From the IMG/VR virus record IMGVR_UViG_3300044608_000887, positions 1 through 42,890 of that record: a stretch of DNA of 42,890 nt. One strand, given 5' to 3'. The notes beneath the pieces were generated by a model. That model did not search any database, was not told where the DNA came from, and saw nothing but the letters and a program-made list of their open reading frames with translations. Origin of the DNA: a virus. Shown here one piece after another: positions 18,122-27,761 of this stretch (position 1 is its first letter; every line of letters starts with the position of its first letter). The translations under genes and the position numbers were made by a program.

Positions 18122-20557
18122 TTATGGGGCAACATAGCCCTGGAAATTAACCCAAACGCCACCAGTCGATGATGTTACTGTCTGAAGTTGTACCGATGTG
18201 TTAACAGAACCACGCAATGGTGTTGGGAATGCAATATGACGATGCGCTGTTGCTGTTGTTGGTAAACGGGTTTGCCAAAGAATTTTGTTGAATGTTGCAG
18301 TGACGTTTGCTCCCGAGATACTTAAAACACCACCACCGCGTGTAGCTGAAAGAGTTAGTGTATTAGCACCAGTTGTCAAAACAAAATAAGTAACGGTGGA
18401 CGCCGTTATACCTGTGACTGTGCTTGCAGTAAATACAACAGCATCACCCACAGAAAGGTTGTGAGTTGCTGAAGTTGTCAATGTGTTTGCGTTAATGGTT
18501 TGTGAAGAGCATGTTAGGTCTGGTTCTCGGATTCGTAGATCTGTCGCTGTTCCAGCTTCCGCGTAAAGATCAATACCAGTAACATAGTTTCTAATACCAG
18601 CACCAGCGGCTTCTTTAACCACCAAAGGTACGGCGGTATTAACCAAACCGCCAGCAATGGATGGGGTTTGCCAATCTGTTTCTGGTAAACTAAAGTTCTT
18701 TACAATACCAGCGCCAATCATTGTACCAAGCCAACCAACTGAGTCACCAGTCGCGCTCATTGCTGTAATGTTAGCATTGGATGCTCTTAGACCAACGGTG
18801 ACTGGGTTACCGATAGCAGCATCGACCGCGACTGTACCAGCTACAGCTGTGGAGGTAAGAGTTACGGTTGGGTTTGCGGCAAGAACCACAGGAAGTGCGT
18901 TGATTGCATCCGCGCCTGTCCTTTGTACAAATTCAACACGCTGTCTTGCAAAGTCAAAGAATCTTGCGTAGGAAATACGAAGATCTGTTCTCTTGATTAC
19001 CTGACCGCCGCAGTTTGTTGTTAAAAAATCGGCTGGCAATGATGCTTCAAATGCGCTAGTAAGGGGCAACAAGACCAGAGAGGTTGTGCTAATATTCTCA
19101 ACCTTATAAACACCATCAATGCCAAGATCCGCAGTTGACGACCTAAAACCAGCAAGGTTTACGTAATCACCGATTGAAAGAAGAGTCCAGTTTGCTGCAG
19201 AAATTAAAGTAACCCGTTTGCGGCTGTCTACGCTACTAGTTGCCAGGGCAGCACTTACCTGATCTGCTGGGTTGTAACCAAGCGAAGAAGGAAGATTATT
19301 ACCATGGACTACTGAGACAATACCACCAAAAGAGCTAATTGTAGCTGCAGTACCAATTACAACGTTAAAGGTATTAGTAGTTACAGCTGTGATATCCGTT
19401 GCTGTAGTAAGGTTTGGAAAGCTTGCGGCTGCTTGGTCCGAAACACCGTAAATGGTAACCCTAGAAAGAGCATTCAATCCGTGTGGTCTATCGCATGTGA
19501 CCGTAGCCGTGGTGCTGCCGTTCTTTACAATTGAGGTAATTTTTGCAACTGGTCTTGTAATGTCCTTTGCGTTTGTTACCCGAAAACGCAAAGAGTAGTC
19601 CTTCAGCAGCGAAGGAATAACTTGGGTTCTGTTTACCAACAAAGACGCAGCGGTGACGGCATCAATCGTGGAGTTAGTCCACTGAAGTCGATCACCCATT
19701 ATCAATAGGTTGTACTGAGTTGTTGGGACAAACGAGTAAGCACCAAGAATGTTGCCAGCGGCCTGAACAGATGCCGTGCTAAGTGTAGTCACGGAATGGT
19801 TTCCAAGGACTACGCCAGATGGAAGAACGTCACCAGCTTCAGATCTAATGAAGAACGCAGCGTTGGTAGCCGTTGCGTTTTCCAAGATCATGCTAGTTCC
19901 GTTCTGAGAACCACCTAAGGCAGATCTACTACCTAGCTGTGGGTATGGGGCGCTACTAAAGTTATAGGTCTGGTTAATGGAGGGTATGGTATAACCAGAG
20001 GCACCAACCAGTGAAACTTGATTTGGAGTCAATATAGCACTGACAACCAACGCTGGATAATTGAAACGTGAATCTGGTACGCCGCTGATTTGAACACGCG
20101 AACCAACAGCAAGATTATGCGCTGTTTGCGTGGTTATGGTTATTGCGGTAGTACTATGGACAAACGATGTGATATTCAAACTAACAGGGAAATTCGGTAC
20201 AAGCTCTTCATCCACAACCTCAACTACCATTTCCTGACCAAACACTCTTTGGGATGCGTGCAAACCGACTGTTAGATCAAGTGGCAAAGAAAACTTTTGC
20301 TTACTGGTAATTGTGATTTCCGAATCAGCTGACCATGGATCCTTTGAGATTACCAGATAACTCGCACCGACACAGTTGCCATCGGCAATCACGATGTCGT
20401 CAGTAGCATTTGTTCTTTTCTCTTCCCATACAAAGGGATTTGGATAATCCTCAAAAGACTCACGAAACTTTGAAATAAAGTTCCCACTAACAGTTGGTAA
20501 TGGGTTGTCTTTGGATACTACCTTACCGAGATGTGTCAGATCATTTTGAATTGGCAT
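18122..20557 (-). CDS. Large modular beta-rich virion structural protein
   Basis: This 811-residue protein has the Ser/Thr/Ala/Val-rich composition of phage fibre or baseplate proteins. I can see four related modules built on the theme H-[NG]-L-x-V-G-x-x-V followed by a strand-rich segment: around residues 140-190 (TAHNLAVGSRVQISG), 350-405 (RPHGLNALSRVTIYG), 450-500 (LSIGDYVNLAG) and 690-745 (ATHNLSVGDAVVF). The C-terminal 60 residues (ending GGVWVNFQGYVAP) look like a separate beta domain. It starts at ATG behind GAGGAAAAAA and overlaps the preceding membrane protein gene by 17 bases. It probably belongs to the adsorption apparatus; no enzymatic motif is visible. The exact role is unknown. 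Confidence 0.7.
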   Translation of the reverse strand: MPIQNDLTHLGKVVSKDNPLPTVSGNFISKFRESFEDYPNPFVWEEKRTNATDDIVIADGNCVGASYLVISKDPWSADSEITITSKQKFSLPLDLTVGLHASQRVFGQEMVVEVVDEELVPNFPVSLNITSFVHSTTAITITTQTAHNLAVGSRVQISGVPDSRFNYPALVVSAILTPNQVSLVGASGYTIPSINQTYNFSSAPYPQLGSRSALGGSQNGTSMILENATATNAAFFIRSEAGDVLPSGVVLGNHSVTTLSTASVQAAGNILGAYSFVPTTQYNLLIMGDRLQWTNSTIDAVTAASLLVNRTQVIPSLLKDYSLRFRVTNAKDITRPVAKITSIVKNGSTTATVTCDRPHGLNALSRVTIYGVSDQAAASFPNLTTATDITAVTTNTFNVVIGTAATISSFGGIVSVVHGNNLPSSLGYNPADQVSAALATSSVDSRKRVTLISAANWTLLSIGDYVNLAGFRSSTADLGIDGVYKVENISTTSLVLLPLTSAFEASLPADFLTTNCGGQVIKRTDLRISYARFFDFARQRVEFVQRTGADAINALPVVLAANPTVTLTSTAVAGTVAVDAAIGNPVTVGLRASNANITAMSATGDSVGWLGTMIGAGIVKNFSLPETDWQTPSIAGGLVNTAVPLVVKEAAGAGIRNYVTGIDLYAEAGTATDLRIREPDLTCSSQTINANTLTTSATHNLSVGDAVVFTASTVTGITASTVTYFVLTTGANTLTLSATRGGGVLSISGANVTATFNKILWQTRLPTTATAHRHIAFPTPLRGSVNTSVQLQTVTSSTGGVWVNFQGYVAP

Positions 20558-21095
20558 TTTTTCCTCGCTTGATTTTCTTAAAGGCTTGATTTAGTTCTGG
20601 GTCTTCCGCCCTGAGAACCGCCACGGCTTCCTCTACCGTAGTCTTGCTTGACTTATCCAGTGCCTCGGTTAACAAGGAAGCCTGGTCCATTTTCTTAGAA
20701 GAGACCCATCCTAGGCGCATAAACAACGCCTTGGTAAGGTGACCAATACCCAGATACCATAACAAGAAACAACTACCTAGGATGCTCAGGCCAACCATTA
20801 CATAAACAATCATAGTAGACCACCATGGAACTTTATCTTCTACCTTTGTAAGGTTTACCAAGGTACTCTTAGTGATTTCTATAATGGTTTTTTGTTCTTC
20901 CATTCCTTCCTTGGTATTTTCCTGGATTGATTTGACATCTATAAACTCGTTCCTAGTGGCCAAATCAATATCCTCAAACCTTTGGTGAGAGGAGTTTGCA
21001 AGGTCTGATACCTTGGTTGCATCCTTGGCAATTTCCTTTACGGGAGATGTGCAAGCTGCGAAGAAAGCTATTACAACCAAAAGAAATCTCTTCAT
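20541..21095 (-). CDS. Lipoprotein with internal transmembrane helix, candidate unimolecular spanin
   Basis: A 184-residue protein starting in an ATGA overlap with the gene before it and behind CTGGAG. The N-terminus MKRFLLVVIAFFAAC is a lipoprotein signal with C15 as the lipidated residue. Residues about 17-88 are charged and helical (possible coiled coil), about 92-118 form a transmembrane helix (STMIVYVMVGLSILGSCFLLW), and a 65-residue charged tail ends in basic residues. An outer-membrane lipid anchor plus an inner-membrane helix in one chain is the topology of unimolecular spanins, which disrupt the outer membrane at lysis. The neighbouring holin-like and coiled-coil membrane proteins fit a lysis cluster. 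The topology is read from sequence; the function is inferred. Confidence 0.6.
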   Translation of the reverse strand: MKRFLLVVIAFFAACTSPVKEIAKDATKVSDLANSSHQRFEDIDLATRNEFIDVKSIQENTKEGMEEQKTIIEITKSTLVNLTKVEDKVPWWSTMIVYVMVGLSILGSCFLLWYLGIGHLTKALFMRLGWVSSKKMDQASLLTEALDKSSKTTVEEAVAVLRAEDPELNQAFKKIKRGKNANSK

Positions 21096-21361
21096 CGTCT
21101 TTTCTCCAGTTCAACAACCCTTGCTTTTAAGTCATCAAGCATTGTTCTATGGGCTGCATCATTAGATGATACTTGTATTTGTGCTTTTACTAGGTCTTGC
21201 ACAATTAACCTAAGCTCAGCAAGATCTTGAGTTGTCTTATCTAAGACTTGAGTTCTTTTACCTAGGTCTACAAAAAACCCACCAACACCAATGGCCAATA
21301 CAATCAACTGAAACCATTGAACCATGTAAGGTTGTGGATTACTAGTCCTTTTTCTAGTCAT
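21092..21361 (-). CDS. Small membrane protein with coiled coil (Rz-like topology)
   Basis: An 89-residue protein starting at ATG behind ACAGGAGAG. A basic N-terminus is followed by one transmembrane helix (about residues 14-32, FQLIVLAIGVGGFFVDL) and then a heptad-rich charged helix to the C-terminus ending ELEKRR. This N-in, C-out arrangement with a periplasmic coiled coil is the layout of inner-membrane spanins such as Rz and T7 gp18.5, but it could also be another small membrane protein. It is translationally coupled (ATGA) to the lipoprotein gene that follows, so the two products probably act together. Confidence 0.6.
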   Translation of the reverse strand: MTRKRTSNPQPYMVQWFQLIVLAIGVGGFFVDLGKRTQVLDKTTQDLAELRLIVQDLVKAQIQVSSNDAAHRTMLDDLKARVVELEKRR

Positions 21362-21363
21362 AA

Positions 21364-24300
21364 TTACTCTCCTGTAAAATCAAGTGTGTCGGGGTCAACA
21401 AAACTAACAGAAGCATCGGTGTTAAGGATGGAAAGTCTTAACCAAAAATCTGACGGAATTCCTAGCCTTGTAAATTTAACAGCACACTCATTACGCCCAG
21501 CCACAAGGTTTTGGATATTGTCGTAATTATACTCTCCTTCAGTTGCATATCTCAAATAGCAATAGGTGGAAATTAAGCTACTGCTTTTGTCAATATCCCA
21601 ATTTAGACCAGAAAGGGTAGAGTCAGTAGCTAAATTGCTGTTTTGGTAACTACCCAATGGCATATCTAGATTAAAATTCCACGGACCGCTATCAATTTCT
21701 ATGTCATTACTTGTACCGCTATCTCTTGTTGGGTAGTTTGTATTGGTCGATCCGGTAGCAAACTTTCTAAATACTTTGCTGTAACCAATTGATTTAAGCC
21801 TTGGAATTGAAATTGCAATCCTAATAACATACCGTAAAATATTGACATTGCTTATATCTGATTCAAGTTGTTCTGATAAAACACGACAAACTACTTTTGA
21901 TTTATCAAGTCTGCTTTTAATCTTTGAGCTAATGATATTTGATGCTCCAATATCTGCGTTCATCGCTGGATACAGTTTCTTTTTATCATTGCCTATAGGT
22001 ACAACAGACCCAGATTCAGAGTTTTCTCTAAAACCATACTCTAACAAAACAGCAGAGTTAATTTTTGGTTTTGACCCAGGTACTGTTTCGGTAAAGTAAG
22101 CAGCAGTAATGTTTGGTGGTAATACTACTCTAAAGACATAGGTATCTACTGGGTCAGGGACAAAACTCGAAGAAGAAGAAAAGATGGTGTTTGCATCAAT
22201 ATTAAGAAGATGCGTACCAACTTGTCTGGTTCCAGAGTCTAGGATGTTAACTTGGTTTGGTCTAAAAGACCACGGATAAAACCTACTTGCTGGGAATCTA
22301 TTATTAAGCGGACCGTCACTTTGCCCTAAACTAACTGTGTTCCAATCGAACAAAACAGATCCTAAAGTATCAAAATGACTAATAGATGTGTTGCTGATAT
22401 CCCACACGGCCCAATCAACATCAGCTTCATTAAATTTTTGGAAATAGTTATTACTTGTGTCCGTAGACCATCGTTGACACCACTCAGACCAAAAACTATT
22501 TGCTTTGTAGTAATAACCCATTGGTTTAGATGACAAATGTCTTTCTGTTTTTACTTTGCTTTCTGTAAGGGTTGTATTTGGTGCTAACCCCCCAAAGCCC
22601 TGAAAGCGTACAGTGTTTCGTAGACCAGCTACATCCGTTGTTGTTATGTAGTTGTAACTAAGTGATTTGTTAGCTAAAGCTAATGCAGCTGTACTATAGT
22701 AAATTATTTGTTCTGGGATTTTAAACACACATTGTGAAGCATCTTCAGAAGCTTGCTCTAGTCGTTTAAATGAAATGTTAGAAAAGCTATTGTAGTTTGC
22801 TTGGATAAGTAAACCCTTGCACATTCTTGTTTTGCTGTCGCGTACCTTTAGATCGTCACCAGTAGATGGAATTGCTGTGGTTTCTGGTCGTGCAGAAGCA
22901 AAAGCTAGATCTCGTAATGCACTAAGGTATAAATCTTTGTAAACACCTCCAATTGCTACGTTGCTGGTTAGTTCGTCTATAGAACTTAGGTCACTTACTA
23001 AAGAAAAGTTTCCATCTGGCTTTACTGTTGGTATATAAAAACCTGATGTGCAAGAGTCAGGAATACTTAGGTAAAAATTCTCAATACCATAGCCATGGAT
23101 TTTTGGCTCTAGGTTTTCAACTGTAGTTGGAGAACCGTCTGGAGACGTGTACGACCACCAGGGAGAAATTCGGTATCTAATAGCACCTTCTTTTACACTG
23201 TGGAACCAAACATCTGAATTTCCAACTGGACTGTATAGTTCATTTGGGTGATCCCAAAACGCAGAGTAAGGTCCGTGCAAGGATTCACTGTTTGTTTCTG
23301 TTCGTTGAGTTTTTGCGCCGTAGGCTAAATCCCATTCTAGTTTTGCTTTTACAGGATTTTTTAGATTTTGAACAGCTGCGTTTAATTGGGTATTAACATT
23401 TAGGAAATAGGTTTTTGGGTCTTCTTCGTTTGGGATAGATTTCTTGAGCAAGTGATAAACAGTAGATGCGTTAGGCATAATTTGTTCATTCTGTGCTCTA
23501 TTGAAGTCAGCTAAATAGCCTGGTAATACTATTTCGTTATCAGCAAAAGAAGACATTACACTAGTAAAAATGTGTTTTGAAAACACAAGATCTGAGCCAA
23601 ACAAGCTAGGTGTCCATTCTACTGTTCTGTTTCGCCACTTAGAGTTTAGGTAACCTAGTACTTGGTTGTTAGTTGGATTATTTAACTCAAAATCAGAAAG
23701 ATTGTCTGAAGAGTTGATGGCAAAGCCAGACACAAATTTCTTAAGTGCTTCGCTCCATACAAGCGTTTGGTTTTCTTGCATAGAGGTCAGATCAAAGTTT
23801 ACTGGCTGGTTGTAACCAGTAATGTAAAAGCCATTAGACAGTTGGTTTTGTGCTTTCCATACAGACGGTGAAGAAGACGGAATGTTGTTACTTTGTGGTC
23901 CACTCTGGGCAATGTAAATAGTCCCATTGTAAATAACCACGTCATTTACGTTGTACGAAGTTCCACTATTCCATGCTGAAGCTACAATAGAAACTGGATA
24001 AAAGTTTTGGATGTTTGTCGCAAAGTTAGCTTTTTCTTGGGCAATAAACAACAACTGATGCATGGTTGCATTGAGTTGTTTTGCAGACAATTTGGCACCA
24101 TCGGTATAACTAAAGACCATTTTTGACAGGTCTGTACTGCGCCTAATGACAACTTCACCAGAAGGAGTTGTGTTTAGTGCAATAGATTCATTAGGACCAA
24201 ACTGAAAGTCTGTTCCATTAATAAGAGACGTTTCTGGTCCAATAGAGCTGGGTCTTGTAAACACAAGCACTTGATCTTCAATGGGAATTTCTGGTAACCA

Positions 24301-24426
24301 TGCAACACAACTGTAAGAATATGTAGTACCATTGGCAGAAAAAACTACTTCTATAAACTGACCTGTAGTTGGGTTTAAAGCCGAAATACCAATTGGTACC
24401 CCACTTGTGTAACTGTAGCTTGGCAT
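21364..24426 (-). CDS. Tail fibre protein with T7 gp17-type N-terminal domain
   Basis: A 1,020-residue protein starting at ATG behind AAGGAG, directly after tail tubular protein B. Residues about 18-140 match the T7 tail fibre attachment domain: a beta-rich part, then GEVVIRRSTDLSKMVFSYTD and a helix LSAKQLNATMHQLLFIAQE, the part that docks the fibre on the tail. Around residues 150-200 (SYNVNDVVIYNGTIYIAQSG with a later SVW) is a motif like carbohydrate-binding modules of the CBM5/12 type. The remainder is long, aromatic and Ser/Asn-rich, as in receptor-binding shafts and heads, and I recognise no enzyme in it. T7 gp17 is 553 residues, so the distal part is greatly expanded. Confidence 0.85.
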   Translation of the reverse strand: MPSYSYTSGVPIGISALNPTTGQFIEVVFSANGTTYSYSCVAWLPEIPIEDQVLVFTRPSSIGPETSLINGTDFQFGPNESIALNTTPSGEVVIRRSTDLSKMVFSYTDGAKLSAKQLNATMHQLLFIAQEKANFATNIQNFYPVSIVASAWNSGTSYNVNDVVIYNGTIYIAQSGPQSNNIPSSSPSVWKAQNQLSNGFYITGYNQPVNFDLTSMQENQTLVWSEALKKFVSGFAINSSDNLSDFELNNPTNNQVLGYLNSKWRNRTVEWTPSLFGSDLVFSKHIFTSVMSSFADNEIVLPGYLADFNRAQNEQIMPNASTVYHLLKKSIPNEEDPKTYFLNVNTQLNAAVQNLKNPVKAKLEWDLAYGAKTQRTETNSESLHGPYSAFWDHPNELYSPVGNSDVWFHSVKEGAIRYRISPWWSYTSPDGSPTTVENLEPKIHGYGIENFYLSIPDSCTSGFYIPTVKPDGNFSLVSDLSSIDELTSNVAIGGVYKDLYLSALRDLAFASARPETTAIPSTGDDLKVRDSKTRMCKGLLIQANYNSFSNISFKRLEQASEDASQCVFKIPEQIIYYSTAALALANKSLSYNYITTTDVAGLRNTVRFQGFGGLAPNTTLTESKVKTERHLSSKPMGYYYKANSFWSEWCQRWSTDTSNNYFQKFNEADVDWAVWDISNTSISHFDTLGSVLFDWNTVSLGQSDGPLNNRFPASRFYPWSFRPNQVNILDSGTRQVGTHLLNIDANTIFSSSSSFVPDPVDTYVFRVVLPPNITAAYFTETVPGSKPKINSAVLLEYGFRENSESGSVVPIGNDKKKLYPAMNADIGASNIISSKIKSRLDKSKVVCRVLSEQLESDISNVNILRYVIRIAISIPRLKSIGYSKVFRKFATGSTNTNYPTRDSGTSNDIEIDSGPWNFNLDMPLGSYQNSNLATDSTLSGLNWDIDKSSSLISTYCYLRYATEGEYNYDNIQNLVAGRNECAVKFTRLGIPSDFWLRLSILNTDASVSFVDPDTLDFTGE

Positions 24427-24435
24427 GGTTTCTCC

Positions 24436-27090
24436 TTATTCAATAGCTGTATTCTTTGGTTTAAAATTACCAAGGATTTCGATATTTGTAATGTTACAAG
24501 GTGTTGGGTACTTTGATTTTAGTAACAACTTCACGTTTTCTGAGTAAGCAAGAACTTTAGATTGATGCTTACCACCGCTATCAAGCTTTAGTTCATCTGT
24601 TCTTGACAACATGCTGTTAACAAAAAACGGGTAAAAAGTAACCTTGCTTGGTGTTCTAGCTTGTCTAACGACTTCAATATCATAAGACCCACTATTGTAG
24701 TGTCGTGTTATCATTGTCTTTAGGTTAAGAACACCTTCGTAGACTTGACTTTGATCTTGAGATCTTTGAACTTGTTGTGAAAGTTCTACGACCATTTCAT
24801 ACGATCTTCCAACAAACACTGAGTGTTGACTAAAGTTACCAGCTATTGTTACTACAGTATTACCAGAAAGATTAGTAGAGATGTTGGCTGATGTGAGGTA
24901 TTTTGCTTCGTAAGCTTGCGTACCCCAAGCAGGGCCTCTTACCAATGTATCAATTTTAGGGTCATAGTGTGGCAATACAAACGTTGTTTGGTTGTTACTG
25001 TATGTGCCAGTTACTTCTGTTAACCAGTCAATCATAGGAGTCGTAACTGGGACAGTTTCCATAGACACGAAATATACGTTTAAACTCTTAGAAGAATCTG
25101 CTTTAGTTCTTTGAGAAATTAAATACATGTCTTTCTCGTAACACTTAGCACCTATGATTGAATCTTGATCATCTAAAATCCACCTGTAAAAAGCATTTTG
25201 AGATATTTTTTCACCGTTTGTTCTAAAGGTAAAGAAATACAAATAGTTTTTTGTGGATTCGTCAACCATTACAATAGTGTTGTTTGCAGAAGAAACTGTT
25301 ATAGATCCAAAATTTAAAGGCAAATAATCTTTGCAATGGTGCGTCATTTCCATTGATGTTGAGAACTCGTCTGAAAAACCAGAACCACTAAGGTACATGT
25401 ACATTTTTCTTGAGTCCATAAAAAACACATTGTTTGCCATCTTTTGAGGCATGACTAGCTTTGCTGTACTAAAGAAAGAAGTGGGTCTAAACTCTACGTT
25501 AAACGGAGAAATACCTACATCAACAGAACCACCCCTTACCTCAAATTGTACCGAACCAGATGACAACACAAATAAGATTTGTTGGAATGGCACAATATGA
25601 CTAAGTCGGTTATAACTACCAACAGAAGCTTGAACATCAATTGGATCTGTTTCACTTACCGCATTGACATCATTAATCCAAAAGTCAAAGAAACTACCAG
25701 AAACAGATGCTGCCAATGAGTTGTCCATAGCAATCCAAAGTCTATTTTTCCAAACTGCCATTGATTGAATTTTCTCTTTCTTTTTAAACCCTGTTAAACC
25801 TGGATTACTTAGTTCTGTTCCAGATCTTCTTGGCAACATAGGCATATGCCTTATTTTCCAAACACCGTTATCAGAAAAATCTTTGTAAATAATCAAAGGC
25901 ATTCGTCTGTGGTCTACAACAGAGTTTGGGCTTTCTGATCTAACTCTCTCAAAGTAAGGGTTTTTTGAATACCTAGTTGCTCTATAAAACCCAGCAGGAA
26001 AAGAAAGATACGGATTTCTTGTAAAGTAAACTTTCCCAAAACCCCTATAGGTATTGCTGTCTATTTCTCTTTCAAGCGGTAAAAAGGGAGATGTTACTTG
26101 ACCATAGTCACCAGAAGACCAATCTGGGTTGTTTGGTGTTGTGATTTTATTTGGAAAATCATAGTAATCTTTTAACATTCTTTGAGCTTTAAAACCGTTT
26201 GCATCGCTAACGTCTGCCTTTACTTCACTGGCTGGGTATTGCGGAATAACGCTAAAGTCATTAAGGCTTTGACCTTCTTCCTCTTCTTCCTGAGTACCCG
26301 GGTTAATGACAAACTCAATGTTATCCCGCACATTGGTCCAATACAAAGCATCGTTAATCAAATCCTCAAGATTAGAAGTAACTCCCTGAGGGCTGATGCT
26401 TGTTTTGTAATTTATAGTATCTCCCGAGTGAATAACTGAGTTTGCGTTAGACACCCAGTTTGCGGGGCTTACAAGGTCTACTTGTGAGTTATCAGGTAAA
26501 TACCCAGTATCGATTAGTTTATTCCAAAGGATTAAACCAACTTCAAAATCAATACTACCAAATGTGTTTTTTATTTGAGTAGGTGAAACTGTCTTAGATT
26601 CATTAGCTATCCTATAAGACTGGGTTGTATCACGAGAACCAAAAGTAAGGTATTCATACATACCCCTATTAAAATTAGCCGAACTAGAATCCACTGTTTC
26701 TCTTATCCATTCTGTTGGTTCTATTCTGTAAACTGAAATAAAGTTTGAAGCAGAAAGATTATTAAAAAAATTAGTTTCGGTATATGGGTTTACTGGTGAA
26801 CCAGCACGGTTAATAACCACACAATACCTATTAAACCCATCTACGTCGATAAAATGAAAGTATAGGTTATCGTCATTAAACCCAACAGGAGCTTCTACAT
26901 TATTTATCTGCAAATATGATGATCCATTATCTGCTGTTACCCTTGTAAGTGGAGGTCTCTTTTCGACTGATCGTTCTAGAGTGATTAAGCAATTATCAAG
27001 GTTTTCTGCTTCAGTTACTAGTCGTTTTGTAGGTGCTTGCCTAGCCACACCACCACTAAGAGAATTAATTATCAGTCGAGTATTTGGCAT
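24436..27090 (-). CDS. Tail tubular protein B (nozzle), T7 gp12-like
   Basis: An 884-residue protein whose ATG overlaps the stop of tail tubular protein A (TAATG) behind CGAGGTT. The N-terminus (ARQAPTKRLVTEAENLDNCL and the following ERSVEKRPPL) is the usual opening of gp12-type proteins. The body is beta-rich with segments such as FSVIPQYPASEVKADVS and LWIAMDNSLAASVSG, and near residues 455-530 a stretch (MAVWKNRLWIA, later FVLSSGSVQFEVRGG) typical of the beta-propeller of tail nozzles. With the gp11-like adaptor it forms the short tail below the portal. T7 gp12 is 794 residues, so length agrees. Confidence 0.88.
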   Translation of the reverse strand: MPNTRLIINSLSGGVARQAPTKRLVTEAENLDNCLITLERSVEKRPPLTRVTADNGSSYLQINNVEAPVGFNDDNLYFHFIDVDGFNRYCVVINRAGSPVNPYTETNFFNNLSASNFISVYRIEPTEWIRETVDSSSANFNRGMYEYLTFGSRDTTQSYRIANESKTVSPTQIKNTFGSIDFEVGLILWNKLIDTGYLPDNSQVDLVSPANWVSNANSVIHSGDTINYKTSISPQGVTSNLEDLINDALYWTNVRDNIEFVINPGTQEEEEEGQSLNDFSVIPQYPASEVKADVSDANGFKAQRMLKDYYDFPNKITTPNNPDWSSGDYGQVTSPFLPLEREIDSNTYRGFGKVYFTRNPYLSFPAGFYRATRYSKNPYFERVRSESPNSVVDHRRMPLIIYKDFSDNGVWKIRHMPMLPRRSGTELSNPGLTGFKKKEKIQSMAVWKNRLWIAMDNSLAASVSGSFFDFWINDVNAVSETDPIDVQASVGSYNRLSHIVPFQQILFVLSSGSVQFEVRGGSVDVGISPFNVEFRPTSFFSTAKLVMPQKMANNVFFMDSRKMYMYLSGSGFSDEFSTSMEMTHHCKDYLPLNFGSITVSSANNTIVMVDESTKNYLYFFTFRTNGEKISQNAFYRWILDDQDSIIGAKCYEKDMYLISQRTKADSSKSLNVYFVSMETVPVTTPMIDWLTEVTGTYSNNQTTFVLPHYDPKIDTLVRGPAWGTQAYEAKYLTSANISTNLSGNTVVTIAGNFSQHSVFVGRSYEMVVELSQQVQRSQDQSQVYEGVLNLKTMITRHYNSGSYDIEVVRQARTPSKVTFYPFFVNSMLSRTDELKLDSGGKHQSKVLAYSENVKLLLKSKYPTPCNITNIEILGNFKPKNTAIE

Positions 27091-27749
27091 TAGAACCTCG
27101 TTCTTGTGTAATATGGGTCTCTAGATAGGATGCCACCTCTACTTACGGCTGCGGCTGTTCCGTTATCACCAAGGAAAATAGATCTGTTCTTTTTAAAGAT
27201 ATCAGATGCGCGACCCCTGGACATATGGTATTGTTCTCGCATAGCCATACGCTTGTCAATCTCTAGATCACCTTGGGTTGTCATTTGGTACTCTCTAGCA
27301 GCCATTTCCATGATTGCTCTCTGTAGCGGAGAGTCGATGTCATCCCAACCATAATTGGCGGCTTCGTTACCTAGAAGAACAATAACCTCTATCTTTAACT
27401 TCTTGTCAAACACATCCGTCTGCTTGGTGATGTTGAACAACCTTGTAGGATTGGACTTAAGTGTAGTTTGGATCACCTCCCCCGTCGATGGATCGTACAG
27501 AGGTTCAACAACCTGAGCATAACAAGCATCGGTCGGCAAGTTAATCTTGCCTGTATTATCTGGAGTATACTCATTGACAAACCTGTTGTTTGCCACGCCT
27601 CTCATTACTGTGCTTTTTATTGTCTGGTTAAGGATAAATTCGGCTACCTGGGTATCTACTCCAGAGTCTTGGTTAAGATCTGAAACTAGATGTTCCCCAG
27701 ATGACAATAGCATGTGGTTAACTGCGTCTTTATAGCTGTAGATTCCCAT
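27090..27749 (-). CDS. Tail tubular protein A (adaptor), T7 gp11-like
   Basis: A 219-residue protein starting at ATG behind ACGGAGG. The N-terminal half (YKDAVNHMLLSSGEHLVSDL, then VAEFILNQTIKSTVMRGVANN) matches the opening helices of gp11-type adaptors, followed by a loop region with INLPTDACYAQVVEP and the helix MEMAAREYQMTTQGDLEIDK near the C-terminus. The protein makes the ring linking portal and nozzle and carries the fibres. It is the first gene after the strong terminator that follows the capsid gene, and it is coupled by a one-base overlap to its partner gene downstream. Length is close to T7 gp11 (196). Confidence 0.88.
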   Translation of the reverse strand: MGIYSYKDAVNHMLLSSGEHLVSDLNQDSGVDTQVAEFILNQTIKSTVMRGVANNRFVNEYTPDNTGKINLPTDACYAQVVEPLYDPSTGEVIQTTLKSNPTRLFNITKQTDVFDKKLKIEVIVLLGNEAANYGWDDIDSPLQRAIMEMAAREYQMTTQGDLEIDKRMAMREQYHMSRGRASDIFKKNRSIFLGDNGTAAAVSRGGILSRDPYYTRTRF

Positions 27750-27761
27750 TAAACCTCCGTG

